Assembly: GCF_001695575.1 (NCBI RefSeq)
Contig: NZ_LUAX01000007.1
Coordinates: forward strand, 682,001-746,000
DNA: 64,000 bases
Origin: Vibrio europaeus
GTDB lineage: Bacteria > Pseudomonadota > Gammaproteobacteria > Enterobacterales > Vibrionaceae
Reading direction: 5' to 3'
Positions 17,552 to 27,130 of this stretch are shown piece after piece. The position numbers and the translations under genes are program-made. The number at the start of each line of letters is the position of its first letter. Position 1 is the first letter of the stretch. Under the pieces are notes generated by a model. It did not search any database and was not told the origin of the DNA. It saw nothing but the letters and a program-made list of their open reading frames with translations.

Positions 17552-18694
17552 TTATTTAAACGTCATTGCCAGTGCAGCAGCAACGTTGCGTGAGGTCATC
17601 TCGACGTTGAATGCCGCTTCTTTAAGTGCAGTCGGTAGATCAGTTGCTCCCAACACTACGCTGTAGACTGCATCAATGCCGTGTTCATGCACAACGTGGC
17701 AATCTTGCGCGATACTTCCCGCAATACCAATCACTGGCAAGTCGTACTGTTTGGCAGTGCGAGCGACACCGATTGGTGTTTTGCCATGAATGGTTTGGCT
17801 ATCGATGCGACCTTCACCAGTAATCACTAAGTCCGCATCTTTTACTACTTCGGCCAGATTGACTGCATCCATAACAATGCTGATACCTGGGCGTAGGCTC
17901 GCATCAAACAGACCAAGTAGAGCAGCACCAAGACCACCCGCAGCACCTGCGCCAGCTTGGTCTATCACTTCTTTACCGTTAGTTTGGCGAATCACCTCAG
18001 CGTAGTGAGCTAGGTTGCTATCTAGCTGCTCTACCATTTCAGGTGTTGCACCTTTTTGCGGGCCAAAGATATGAGATGCGCCTTTTGGGCCACATAGTGG
18101 GTTATCAACATCACACGCCACTTCTAACTTAACATCAGCTAGGCGACTATCTAGACCAGACAAATCAATGCTGGCAAGCTTTTCAAGCGCCCCGCCCCCA
18201 TAGGCTAGATCAGCATCTTGTTCGTCTTGCAAACGTGCACCTAATGCTTGAGCCATACCAATACCACCATCATTGGTCGCACTGCCACCAATACCCACAA
18301 TGATATGTTTAACCCCAGCATCAAGTGCCGCTTTAATCAGTTCGCCAGTCCCATAGGTCGTCGTTAACAGTGGGTTACGCTTTGCGGGTTCAACAAGGTG
18401 TAAACCCGATGCAGCGGCCATCTCGATCACGGCTGTTGAACCATCACCTAGTAAGCCATAGAAACCTTCAACAGGCTGACCTAACGGCCCTGTCACTGTG
18501 GCAGTGACAATGCGACCACCCGTTGCATCAACTAATGACTGCACGGTACCTTCACCGCCATCAGCCATTGGCAACTTAACAAACTCTGCGTCTGGCATTA
18601 CTTCTTTAAAGCCGTTTTCAATCGCAGTCGCCACTTCCATAGCAGTTAAACTTTCTTTGTACGAATCAGGAGCAATTACAATCTTCATTTTCAT
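17552..18694 (-). CDS. garK: Glycerate kinase (GarK/GlxK family)
   Basis: Phosphorylates D-glycerate with ATP (to 2-phosphoglycerate for this family), the last step that brings glyoxylate- and sugar-diacid-derived carbon into glycolysis. It has 380 aa, the family length. Family marks are KIVIAPDSYKESLTA at the N-terminus, ADGGEGTV (about residues 45-52), GIGGSATNDGGIGMA, and LVITGEGRIDSQT. It lies 3 bp downstream of the GntP permease gene, with which it forms an operon. A CdaR-type regulator is encoded just upstream on the same strand. garK and glxK paralogues cannot be told apart here. Confidence 0.92.
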   Translation of the reverse strand: MKMKIVIAPDSYKESLTAMEVATAIENGFKEVMPDAEFVKLPMADGGEGTVQSLVDATGGRIVTATVTGPLGQPVEGFYGLLGDGSTAVIEMAAASGLHLVEPAKRNPLLTTTYGTGELIKAALDAGVKHIIVGIGGSATNDGGIGMAQALGARLQDEQDADLAYGGGALEKLASIDLSGLDSRLADVKLEVACDVDNPLCGPKGASHIFGPQKGATPEMVEQLDSNLAHYAEVIRQTNGKEVIDQAGAGAAGGLGAALLGLFDASLRPGISIVMDAVNLAEVVKDADLVITGEGRIDSQTIHGKTPIGVARTAKQYDLPVIGIAGSIAQDCHVVHEHGIDAVYSVVLGATDLPTALKEAAFNVEMTSRNVAAALAMTFK

Positions 18695-18697
18695 TCC

Positions 18698-19963
18698 TTA
18701 AACAAATAAACCAAACACACCGAACATCATGGTCGAGACGAAGGCGATCATCAGACCTACCGCAGACTCGTATGGAATCAACTTCAGACGTTCGCGAATA
18801 TCCATGTGCACTGCGCCACCTGTCGCATGGAAGAAGCTGCCATGTGGCATGTGATCGAGAACTGTCGCTCCCGAATGAATCATTGCAGCGCCTGCTAATG
18901 CTGGCACTCCGAGTTCTAAAATTGTGCCGCTAAACACACTTGAAGCGACTGCCGTACCCGCCGTTGTCGATGCTGTTGCCAGTGCCATCATTGCACCTGA
19001 AATTGGTGCCAGTAAGAATGAAGGCAACCCAGATGCCGTTAATACATCAATCAATCCATCTTTAAGGCCAGAGTTAGCAATAATGCCCGCCAATGTACCT
19101 GTACCAAGCAACATTACTGCCACTGGTGCCATACGGCTAAGACCGGCAACAGCGAAGTGATTGGTATCTGCAAAGCGCCCCATTACTACGGCACCGATAA
19201 GGCCACCTAAAGGAAGGGCAATTAATGGGTCAACATTAATACCAGCTATCGGGCGTAGCGACAGCAGTGCAATCGCAACCAATGGTGCAACAATCGCTGC
19301 CTTAAAAGCGGGTAGACGCGAATGATCTACTTCTACCACTTCACACGCATCCACTTTAGAGCCTTTGTTTACAAGCTTTTTCGCGATGAAGTAAGCCAAT
19401 ACCAAGCCGCACAAACCAGGAATCACACCTGCCGCCATCACCGATGTTAGTGGAACATTAAACGCGTCGGCTGCTGCAATCGCGTTCGGGTTTGGTGACA
19501 TCACATTACCCGCTTTACCGCCGCCCACCATGGCTAGCAAAATTGCGGTCTTAGAGATATCAGCGCGGCGTGCAATCGCGAGTGCAATTGGTGCCACCGT
19601 AATAACAGCAACGTCGACAAATACACCAACCGCAGTCAAAATCATCGTCGCGATAGCGAGTGCAAGCAGTGCACGTGTTTCACCCACTTTTTTCACTATA
19701 GTTTCGGCAATTGACGTTGCCGCACCCGACTCAATCAAGACACCCGCTAGTACACCAGCAGCAAGAATACGAAGTACCGCAGTAACGATACCTTGCGCAC
19801 CACCAATCATCAGTGCAACCGTGTCAGTCAGTGATACACCACCGACCACACCACCAATTAAGGCACCAATGATCATGCCGTATGCAGGCGGCACTTTTTT
19901 CAAAATAAGGGCAATGGCGACGACCAAAGCGGTCAACGCACCAAGGGTAGTGACTTCTATCAT
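18698..19963 (-). CDS. GntP family permease, probable D-glycerate transporter
   Basis: A 421-aa inner-membrane proton symporter with about 12 hydrophobic segments. Family marks are AYGMIIGALIGG near the N-terminus, GGGKAGNVMSPNPNAIAAA (about residues 147-165) and SGATVLDHMPHGSFFHATGG near the C-terminus. GntP relatives import gluconate, glycerate or similar sugar acids. Being followed after 3 bp by glycerate kinase and preceded by a CdaR regulator, glycerate or a sugar diacid precursor is the best guess. It presumably has a promoter in the 138-bp gap after cdaR. Confidence 0.88.
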   Translation of the reverse strand: MIEVTTLGALTALVVAIALILKKVPPAYGMIIGALIGGVVGGVSLTDTVALMIGGAQGIVTAVLRILAAGVLAGVLIESGAATSIAETIVKKVGETRALLALAIATMILTAVGVFVDVAVITVAPIALAIARRADISKTAILLAMVGGGKAGNVMSPNPNAIAAADAFNVPLTSVMAAGVIPGLCGLVLAYFIAKKLVNKGSKVDACEVVEVDHSRLPAFKAAIVAPLVAIALLSLRPIAGINVDPLIALPLGGLIGAVVMGRFADTNHFAVAGLSRMAPVAVMLLGTGTLAGIIANSGLKDGLIDVLTASGLPSFLLAPISGAMMALATASTTAGTAVASSVFSGTILELGVPALAGAAMIHSGATVLDHMPHGSFFHATGGAVHMDIRERLKLIPYESAVGLMIAFVSTMMFGVFGLFV

Positions 19964-20101
19964 TTTGTTGTTATTTCCGATTATTTTGTGAACTGCCTGA
20001 AGAGTAAGAGCAGAGACAAATAAATTCTTTATGCAAAATGACAGATTTATTATTATCTGAAACGAACATTTTTGTGCAAATTGACAAAAACCTTCAAATA
20101 A

Positions 20102-21244
20102 TCACACACATTTTAGGGCTAAATACAGTTGAACTTTATGGTCTAACTTATTGATTTTTAAACCTGTAACTTCTTCAATCTTTTCTATTCGGTAACGCAA
20201 TGTATTGCGGTGAATATGGAGAGCTGCACAGGTTTGAGCCAGATCGCAATCCTGAGCAAAAAATTCTTTTAACGTCTTAACCAGAACATCTTTACTGTCG
20301 TGTTGCTGCAAAATTTCAATCGGGTGACTTATCTGATTACGACGCCACTCATCTTGCTTCAAATTATCAATCAGAACCGACAGCTTATGCTCCTGATAAA
20401 ATAAGATCGCGTCTTTGCTTTCATCGCTACAAACTAGGGTCGCCTTGGCCGTTTCATAAGAGCGAGATAACCCGGTAAGGCCGGGAAAATACTCTCCCAT
20501 GGCGATTTTGACCGTAAAGTCCGCCTCTTGAGCGATCCGCTTAAGCAGGCGTTTAACCCGCTTTTTCTCTTCAGCTTTGCTCCATGTATTGTCGACTAAG
20601 GTCACTGGCTTGAGCACGACAACTTCGTTTTGAGAGACAGACACAATACCTACAATGTTGTCTCGCTCTGGGTACTCCAACAGGTGCACCAGCTTCTGCA
20701 ACTGCTCTAAAGTCAAAGGTTGACCTTGCTTAGGTATCACCTTAACTGTGGCAGCGACCCTTGGCTGAGCTAAATCCAAATCTAATCGTTCTGCTATCGA
20801 TAGCAGCTGGGTTTCATTTAAGGTAGAACCCTGTATTAGCTGCAGCAGTAGCTCTTCTCTATGACGTTTATTCCACTGAATCTGAGCCATTAAATCAGCT
20901 TGCTCAACGATGAGTTCAGCGGTCATCTTAACCAGTTCGCCATAGCGTCTGACCTCTTCAGGCTGCCCTGAAATACCGACCACACCAATCACACTATCTT
21001 GATGCAAAATAGGCAAGTTAATCCCTTCTTTTACACCAATCAGAGTACTGGCAACCGTATGATTAATTTCAACTGTTCGGTTGTCATGTATCGCCAATAA
21101 GGCGCCTTCATGGGTTCGGTGCAATCGCGCTGGATCGCTTGAGCCGATAATTATCCCGTTCTCATCCATCACATTGACAGGAAACTGGATAATTTTTGTC
21201 GCGCGCTCAACGATTTGTCTCGCGATTAACGTATTTAACTGCAT
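20102..21244 (-). CDS. cdaR: CdaR-type sugar diacid/glycerate regulator
   Basis: A 380-aa activator. Its N-terminal diacid-recognition domain starts LNTLIARQIVERA and contains FPVNVMDENGIIIGSSDP and EGALLAIHDNRTVEI. The central part has the GGDEF-like regulator segment. The C-terminal PucR-type helix-turn-helix contains CAALHIHRNTLRYRIEKI. E. coli CdaR (385 aa) aligns throughout and activates garPLRK and gudPD in response to glycerate and related compounds. The open frame continues 83 codons upstream, but that part is unlike CdaR, so the ATG at 21242-21244 is taken as the start. It sits between the permease-kinase operon and the glyoxylate operon. Confidence 0.9.
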   Translation of the reverse strand: MQLNTLIARQIVERATKIIQFPVNVMDENGIIIGSSDPARLHRTHEGALLAIHDNRTVEINHTVASTLIGVKEGINLPILHQDSVIGVVGISGQPEEVRRYGELVKMTAELIVEQADLMAQIQWNKRHREELLLQLIQGSTLNETQLLSIAERLDLDLAQPRVAATVKVIPKQGQPLTLEQLQKLVHLLEYPERDNIVGIVSVSQNEVVVLKPVTLVDNTWSKAEEKKRVKRLLKRIAQEADFTVKIAMGEYFPGLTGLSRSYETAKATLVCSDESKDAILFYQEHKLSVLIDNLKQDEWRRNQISHPIEILQQHDSKDVLVKTLKEFFAQDCDLAQTCAALHIHRNTLRYRIEKIEEVTGLKINKLDHKVQLYLALKCV

Positions 21245-21520
21245 CTCTTTACTCGTACTCGAAGCCTTGCTCTTCCTAGGGCTAACATAGCACAACTCCC
21301 CCGCGCTTTTATTGCGCCAACAGTACCTGCAGCTGAGTAACCAAGAAAAAATCCCGATGTAAGCACGCGAGGTGCCTGCTAAGACGAGGCCCGAACGAGC
21401 CTCTACCTGTTGCCTTACAACGGGAACGCGTACAAAAGGAGACGAAAAACTACGCGATTTAAGTAATATCAACCCGACTGATTTCCCCCACAACGGCTAG
21501 CCAGCAAGGTTGATATATAG

Positions 21521-21589
21521 ATACCAATCACCACCAATAGCGGGCGTGATTGGTATGGGATAGCGAGGGAGAGGAATCCTTGCTATCCC
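21521..21589 (-). terminator. Tandem hairpins downstream of the glyoxylate operon
   Basis: A perfect 11-bp inverted repeat (ATACCAATCAC...GTGATTGGTAT, 21521-21556) abuts a second stem GGGATAGC/GCTATCCC (21557-21589), extendable by a further GAGG/CCTT-type pairing. No U-run follows. They probably end or stabilise the 3' end of the gcl-hyi-glxR transcript. The gap 21245-21614 otherwise holds the cdaR leader and no gene. Confidence 0.6.
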
Positions 21590-21614
21590 AGACGGAAACT
21601 AGAGGCAGTAGACC

Positions 21615-22511
21615 CTAATCTCGAATCGAATGGCCTGAGCGCTTCTCAATCGCTTTAATCAGCGCTGAGTGGTCCCAGTCCTGTCCGCCTTGAGCCGCAC
21701 ACTCTTCAAACAACTCTTGTGCGTTTTGCGTATTAGGCAGTGCAACTTCCAACTCTTTGGCACCCGTTAGCGCTAGATCTAAGTCTTTCTGGTGCAGCGA
21801 GATTCTGAAGCCAGGATCAAACGTGCCTTCGATCATACGCTCGCCGTGGACTTCTAAGATTTTAGAACTTGCAAACCCACCGAGCAGCGCTTGGCGCACA
21901 CGTGCTGGATCAGCGCCCGCTTTTGAAGCAAACACCAGCGCTTCAGAAACCGCTTCAATGTTAAGTGCCACGATAATCTGATTGGCGACCTTACAAGTTT
22001 GACCTGCGCCGTTTTCTCCAACTAGCGTGATATTTTTGCCCATCACCTCAAATAGAGGGCGAGCTTTATCAAACGCTTCTTGCGCGCCACCCACCATAAT
22101 GCTTAGCGTAGCGTTAACCGCACCGACTTCACCGCCAGACACTGGTGCGTCTAGGTACTGTGCACCACTTTCGTTGATGCGCGCAGCCATCGCTTTGGTT
22201 GCCATTGGTGATATTGAGCTCATGTCGATCACAAGCTTACCTTCAGCGCCACTCGCATTCAGACCAGCTTCGACACCTTGGTCACCAAATAGTACGTCTT
22301 CAACTTGTGGTGTGTTTGGCACCATAAGGATGACCGCATCTGCCGCCTCAGTGGCTGCCTGTACTGAATTAACGACTTGAGCTCCCGCTTCCACCAAGTC
22401 TTTTGGTGCTGGGTTAAAGTGATCAGATAGCACAATGTCATAGCCCGCTTTTTGCAAGTTAACTGCCATTGGGCGACCCATAATACCTGTACCAATAAAT
22501 GCAATTTTCAT
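21615..22511 (-). CDS. glxR: Tartronate semialdehyde reductase (2-hydroxy-3-oxopropionate reductase)
   Basis: Reduces tartronate semialdehyde to D-glycerate with NAD(P)H in the cytoplasm. It has 298 aa, as usual for the beta-hydroxyacid dehydrogenase family. The N-terminal nucleotide motif is FIGTGIMGRPMAVNL (GxGxxG), the substrate motif is LDAPVSGGEVGA, and the catalytic Lys lies in GQTCKVANQ (about residue 170). It is the third gene of the minus-strand gcl-hyi-glxR operon and provides the glycerate used by the kinase encoded 3 kb away. glxR and garR names are interchangeable by sequence. Confidence 0.93.
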   Translation of the reverse strand: MKIAFIGTGIMGRPMAVNLQKAGYDIVLSDHFNPAPKDLVEAGAQVVNSVQAATEAADAVILMVPNTPQVEDVLFGDQGVEAGLNASGAEGKLVIDMSSISPMATKAMAARINESGAQYLDAPVSGGEVGAVNATLSIMVGGAQEAFDKARPLFEVMGKNITLVGENGAGQTCKVANQIIVALNIEAVSEALVFASKAGADPARVRQALLGGFASSKILEVHGERMIEGTFDPGFRISLHQKDLDLALTGAKELEVALPNTQNAQELFEECAAQGGQDWDHSALIKAIEKRSGHSIRD

Positions 22512-22561
22512 AATCTGTTCTCCGTAACGTTAGCCCACTCTTTGGTGGGCACAGACCGCAC

Positions 22562-23338
22562 TTAGCGGTATAGGTTGATCCAATCTAAGCCTTCAGTGGT
22601 GGTGGTTTTCGGCTTGTACTCGCAGCCAACCCACCCTTGATAACCAAGCTCATCAAGATGTTTCAAGACGAATGGGTAGTTAATCTCCCCAGTACCCGGT
22701 TCATGTCTGCCAGGGTTGTCAGCCAACTGCACATGAGCAATTTGGTCGATGTTGGCACTCATGGTTGGGGCTAGATCCCCTTCCATGATTTGCATGTGAT
22801 AGATGTCGTACTGAATGAACAGGTTGTCACTAGCCACTTCTTTAATCACCGCTTTCGCCTGTTCAGTGGTGTTGAGGAAAAACCCTGGGATGTCACGCGT
22901 ATTGATGGCTTCAATCACTAAGCGAATGCCAGCCTCTTTTAGAGCCTGAGCGGCATAACGTAGGTTGATAACAAACGCCGCGTGTGCATCATGTTGGCTT
23001 ACCCCTTGTGGAACGATCCCTGCGAGGCAGTTGATTTGGGTATTACCCAATACTTTGGCGTATTCAATGGCCTTGGCGACGCCTGCTTGGAACTCTTCAA
23101 TTCGGTTTGGGTCCACCGCGATACCGCGCTCGCCCGCCTCCCAATCGCCGGCCGGAAGGTTGAACAGCACTTGGGTAAGTTGGTTTTCATCCAGTTTCTC
23201 CTTGATTTGAGCGGCTTCTAAGGCGTAAGGGAATAAGTACTCTACGCCACTAAAACCCGCCTTTGCTGCGGCCTCAAAGCGATCTTCGAAGTCCAGTTCG
23301 GTAAACAACATGGATAAATTTGCTGCAAACTTTGCCAT
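22562..23338 (-). CDS. hyi: Hydroxypyruvate isomerase
   Basis: Interconverts hydroxypyruvate and tartronate semialdehyde. It is a 258-aa TIM-barrel protein of the xylose-isomerase-like superfamily. Visible marks are the N-terminal MLFTELDFEDRFEAAAKAGF, INCLAGIVPQG, IEAINTRDIPGFFL, QYDIYHMQIMEGDL and the C-terminal GWVGCEYKP with the conserved Glu ligand. It sits 18 bp after gcl and 50 bp before glxR in one operon. Its position suggests disposal of hydroxypyruvate alongside glyoxylate condensation. Confidence 0.93.
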   Translation of the reverse strand: MAKFAANLSMLFTELDFEDRFEAAAKAGFSGVEYLFPYALEAAQIKEKLDENQLTQVLFNLPAGDWEAGERGIAVDPNRIEEFQAGVAKAIEYAKVLGNTQINCLAGIVPQGVSQHDAHAAFVINLRYAAQALKEAGIRLVIEAINTRDIPGFFLNTTEQAKAVIKEVASDNLFIQYDIYHMQIMEGDLAPTMSANIDQIAHVQLADNPGRHEPGTGEINYPFVLKHLDELGYQGWVGCEYKPKTTTTEGLDWINLYR

Positions 23339-23356
23339 TTTGATTTCCTTATTCTG

Positions 23357-25132
23357 TTAGCTGTTATTGATTAACGCCGTTGGTGCGTCGTCAGCGCTTT
23401 CTGCCAAGGCTTCGAACTCATTGATTGAGTCAATCTCGACGCCCATCGCAATGTTGGTTACGCGCTCTAGAATCACTTCAACCACAACAGGCACCTTGTG
23501 CTTGTTCATTAACTCTTTCGCTTGAGCAAACGCCTCTTGCATCTGCTCTGGGTCAGTCACTCGAATCGCTTTACAACCTAAGCCCTCAACAACCGTCACA
23601 TGATCTACACCGTAGCCGTTGAGCTCTGGTGCGTTCTGGTTCTCAAACGCCAACTGAACACAATAATCAATGTCGAACTGACGCTGCGCTTGGCGAATCA
23701 GGCCAAGGTAAGAGTTGTTTACCAAAACATGGATATATGGCAGGTTAAACTGCGCGCCAACGGCTAGCTCTTCAATCATGAATTGGAAGTCGTAGTCACC
23801 GGAGATCGCAACGATATCTCGATTAGGATCTGCGGCACGTACACCAAGAGCGGCAGGTGTCGTCCAACCTAGCGGGCCAGCTTGACCACAGTTAATCCAA
23901 TGACGTGGCTTATACACGTGTAGGAATTGTGCAGCCGCAATTTGAGAGAGACCAATCGTGCTGACATAGCAAGTATCGCGACCAAACGCTTTGTTCATCT
24001 CTTCATAAACACGCATTGGTTTAATCGGTGCGTCGGTATAGTGAGTTTTACGTAACATCGTCGCTTTACGTTGCTGACACTCGCCAACCCACGCGCTGCG
24101 GTTTGGTAATTTGCCTGCGTCACGCCATTCACGCGCCACTTCCACCAGCAGTTCAAGTGCTGCTTTGGCATCAGAAACAATGCCAAGATCCGGACAGAAC
24201 ACACGCCCGATTTGAGTCGGCTCAATATCAACGTGAACGAACTTACGCCCTTTGGTATACACATCCAAAGACCCCGTGTGGCGGTTAGCAAATCGGTTAC
24301 CGATACCAAACACAAAATCAGATTCAAGTAGAGTCGCGTTGCCGTAACGATGCGCTGTTTGCAGACCAACCATACCTGCCATCAGTTCATGGTCGTCCGC
24401 GATAGAGCCCCACCCCATCAGCGTTGGAATCACAGGAACACCCGTAATTTCAGCGAATTGTTGCAGTAACGCTTCAGCTCCCGCATTAATTACGCCACCA
24501 CCAGAAACGATCACTGGGTTAGCAGACTCACACATCATTTCGATGGCTTTTTCTACCTGAGCACGTGTTGCTTTTGGCTGGTATGCCTCTAACGGTTCAT
24601 AAGTATCAATATCAAACTCGATTTCCGTCAGCTGAACATCTAACGGTAAGTCAATCAGTACCGGGCCAGGTCTGCCTGAGCGCATTAGGTGAAACGCCTG
24701 CTGGAATGCACGTGGAACCTGTGCTGGCTCCAGTACGGTTGTCGCCCACTTAGTGACGGGTTTGGCAATAGATTCAATATCTACTGCTTGGAAATCTTCT
24801 TTATGCAGGCGAGCTCGTGGTGCTTGCCCTGTAATACAAAGGATTGGAATTGAGTCCGCTGATGCAGAATACAATCCAGTGATCATATCTGTGCCCGCTG
24901 GACCCGATGTGCCGATACACACACCAATGTTACCTTGATTGGTACGTGTGTAACCTTCTGCCATATGCGAAGCACCTTCGACATGGCGAGCAAGTACGTG
25001 ATCAATACCACCTAACTTTTTCATTGCCGCGTACATTGGGTTAATCGCTGCGCCAGGAACACCGAAGGCAATGTCTACACCTTCCTTCTTAAGTACTTCT
25101 ACCGCCGCCTCAATTGCCTTCATCTTTGCCAT
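23357..25132 (-). CDS. gcl: Glyoxylate carboligase
   Basis: Thiamine-diphosphate enzyme joining two glyoxylates to tartronate semialdehyde with loss of CO2. It has 591 aa, next to 593 in E. coli. Marks are GVDIAFGVPGAAINP at the N-terminus, where Gcl typically has Val in place of the catalytic Glu of other family members. The acetolactate-synthase-like middle domain and the ThDP-binding AISGDYDFQFMIEE...NNSYLGLIRQ (quoted in parts) are also present. The ATG at 25130-25132 has an ideal GGAGG ribosome site. The open frame extends 19 codons further upstream and is rejected. It is first gene of the gcl-hyi-glxR operon, divergent from aceB. Confidence 0.95.
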   Translation of the reverse strand: MAKMKAIEAAVEVLKKEGVDIAFGVPGAAINPMYAAMKKLGGIDHVLARHVEGASHMAEGYTRTNQGNIGVCIGTSGPAGTDMITGLYSASADSIPILCITGQAPRARLHKEDFQAVDIESIAKPVTKWATTVLEPAQVPRAFQQAFHLMRSGRPGPVLIDLPLDVQLTEIEFDIDTYEPLEAYQPKATRAQVEKAIEMMCESANPVIVSGGGVINAGAEALLQQFAEITGVPVIPTLMGWGSIADDHELMAGMVGLQTAHRYGNATLLESDFVFGIGNRFANRHTGSLDVYTKGRKFVHVDIEPTQIGRVFCPDLGIVSDAKAALELLVEVAREWRDAGKLPNRSAWVGECQQRKATMLRKTHYTDAPIKPMRVYEEMNKAFGRDTCYVSTIGLSQIAAAQFLHVYKPRHWINCGQAGPLGWTTPAALGVRAADPNRDIVAISGDYDFQFMIEELAVGAQFNLPYIHVLVNNSYLGLIRQAQRQFDIDYCVQLAFENQNAPELNGYGVDHVTVVEGLGCKAIRVTDPEQMQEAFAQAKELMNKHKVPVVVEVILERVTNIAMGVEIDSINEFEALAESADDAPTALINNS

Positions 25133-25445
25133 GCGAACCTCCATTTCGATTGTATACAATTCAAAGATACTTTGTGTACTATGAATCATATTCAGAATTT
25201 GGCAACCCCTAAATGCAACATTTTTTCAACATAGAGCCATTACTCCAAGCGAACACTAACCCCGAAAACCCTAGAAATCATTGCTTTATATAAAATATCT
25301 TTACATAAAAATATTTTTACAACAGAGCAAATGAAAAATAAATGTTAAATACTCTTTGATTGTTTACATGAATTGAAATATAAGTATTCGTGCAACATGA
25401 TTTTTGTACACAAAATCATTCGATATTGTTTAAAGGAGACGAACA
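25133..25445. promoter_or_regulatory. Divergent promoter region between gcl and aceB
   Basis: A 313-bp AT-rich gap between two divergent glyoxylate-consuming units. It must hold both promoters and probably a shared operator. AT-rich tracts (25270-25440) dominate, and no confident regulator site was recognised. GGAGA precedes aceB. Confidence 0.5.
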
Positions 25446-27074
25446 ATGAGTCTGAACGATGTAGCAGAAAGAGAAGAAACCGCCTGTCTGCGCGTAGTCG
25501 GTAACATGGACAACCCTGAATACCAAACCATCCTTAGCAAAGAAGCGCTCTCATTCTTAACCAAGCTGGTTAAGAAGTTTGCTCCACGCCGAGATGCACT
25601 ACTTGCTGCTCGCGAAGAGCAACAAAAGCGTTTTGATGCTGGCGAACTACCGAATTTCCGTGCGGATACACAATCTATTCGTGACAACAAGAGCTGGAAA
25701 GTCGCCACTCCGCCGCCTGAACTGTTAGACCGTCGAGTAGAAATAACCGGCCCGATTGATCGCAAAATGGTGATCAACGCACTGAATTCAGGTGCCAAGG
25801 TCTTTATGTGTTGTTTTGAAGACGCCTCTTCCCCTACTTGGGAGAATATGGTTCAAGGGCAGATCAACTTGCGCGATGCCAATGCCCGCACGATCAGTTA
25901 TCACGATGAAGCAAAAAACAAACATTATCAGCTCAGTGATGACCCAGCCCTACTGATTGCCCGTCCGCGAGGCCTGCACCTGCCGGAGCAATCGATCCAA
26001 TTTGATGATAAACCCATTCCTGGTTGCTTGATGGATTTCGCGCTCTACTTCTACCACAACTACCTGTCACGAGCAGAGCAAGGGCTTGGGGTTTACTACT
26101 ACATTCCTAAGCTAGAAAGCATGGAAGAATCACAATGGTGGGATGACGTTTTCTCTTTCACTGAAGATTACTTTGGTGTCGAACGAGGCACTATTCGTGC
26201 GACCGTCCTAATTGAAACGCTACCTGCCGTATTCCAAATGGACGAAATGCTTTACGCCATGCGTGACCATATCGTCGCAATGAACTGTGGCCGCTGGGAT
26301 TACATCTTCAGTTACATCAAGACCCTCAAAAACCACACCGACCGCATCCTTCCAGACCGACATGTGGTTGGGATGGATAAAGAATTCCTTAATGCCTACA
26401 GCCAACTGTTAGTGCGTACTTGCCATCAGCGTGGCGCCTTAGCAATGGGCGGTATGTCAGCCTTCATTCCAGCCAAAGATCCTGCAGAGATGGAGCGAGT
26501 AACTGCCAAAGTGATCGAGGATAAAGAGCGTGAATCTCGCAATGGCCATGACGGAACTTGGGTTGCGCACCCAGCGCTCGTCGATTTGGCAATGTCAGTA
26601 TTCGATAAAAACCTCGAAGGAAAGCCAAACCAACTCGATTTTGTCAGCCCAACACATGAAATTGGTGCTGAACTGCTGCTAAAACCGTGTGAAGGTACAC
26701 GCGATGAAGCAGGTGTTCGCAAGAATATCCGTATTGCGCTTTATTACATCGAAGCTTGGATTCAAGGCCATGGTTGTGTGCCGATCTATGGCTTGATGGA
26801 AGATGCGGCAACCGCAGAGATCTCGCGCGCTAATATCTGGCAATGGATTCATCACTCAGTCGAACTTGATGATGGGCAAACCTTTACTAAAGAGCTTTTC
26901 CACCAATGGCTGTATCAAGAGCTCAACACTATCAAACAGGAAGTGGGCGATGCTCGATTCGCAGCTGGCCGCTTTGAACAAACCGCTGACCTTTTCTTCG
27001 AGCTGTCAACAGCGAAAGAGTTCGCCACCTTCCTGACCTTACCAAGCTATCAGCTTCTTAACGGGGCTGCGTAA
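25446..27074 (+). CDS. aceB: Malate synthase A
   Basis: Condenses glyoxylate with acetyl-CoA to malate. It has 542 aa, in the size class of AceB (533) and not the 720-aa GlcB type. Marks are MVINALNSGAKVFMCCFEDA (Mg site Glu-Asp), IRATVLIETLPAVFQMDEML, and the signature RTCHQRGALAMGGMSAFIPA in the C-terminal third, followed by QWIHHSVELDDG. No isocitrate lyase gene is adjacent. Here it sits divergent from gcl and ahead of glcG, so it likely serves glycolate/glyoxylate catabolism rather than an acetate-induced aceBA operon. Confidence 0.95.
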   Translation: MSLNDVAEREETACLRVVGNMDNPEYQTILSKEALSFLTKLVKKFAPRRDALLAAREEQQKRFDAGELPNFRADTQSIRDNKSWKVATPPPELLDRRVEITGPIDRKMVINALNSGAKVFMCCFEDASSPTWENMVQGQINLRDANARTISYHDEAKNKHYQLSDDPALLIARPRGLHLPEQSIQFDDKPIPGCLMDFALYFYHNYLSRAEQGLGVYYYIPKLESMEESQWWDDVFSFTEDYFGVERGTIRATVLIETLPAVFQMDEMLYAMRDHIVAMNCGRWDYIFSYIKTLKNHTDRILPDRHVVGMDKEFLNAYSQLLVRTCHQRGALAMGGMSAFIPAKDPAEMERVTAKVIEDKERESRNGHDGTWVAHPALVDLAMSVFDKNLEGKPNQLDFVSPTHEIGAELLLKPCEGTRDEAGVRKNIRIALYYIEAWIQGHGCVPIYGLMEDAATAEISRANIWQWIHHSVELDDGQTFTKELFHQWLYQELNTIKQEVGDARFAAGRFEQTADLFFELSTAKEFATFLTLPSYQLLNGAA

Positions 27075-27130
27075 TACCAACCTAGTTCGTCTATTCGAGC
27101 TAGGGCGGTAGAACATTAACAGGAGATAAC

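Noticed and set aside
21245..21493. N-terminal extension of cdaR by 83 codons
   Set aside because: The sequence there does not resemble CdaR, and the family start fits the ATG at 21242-21244.
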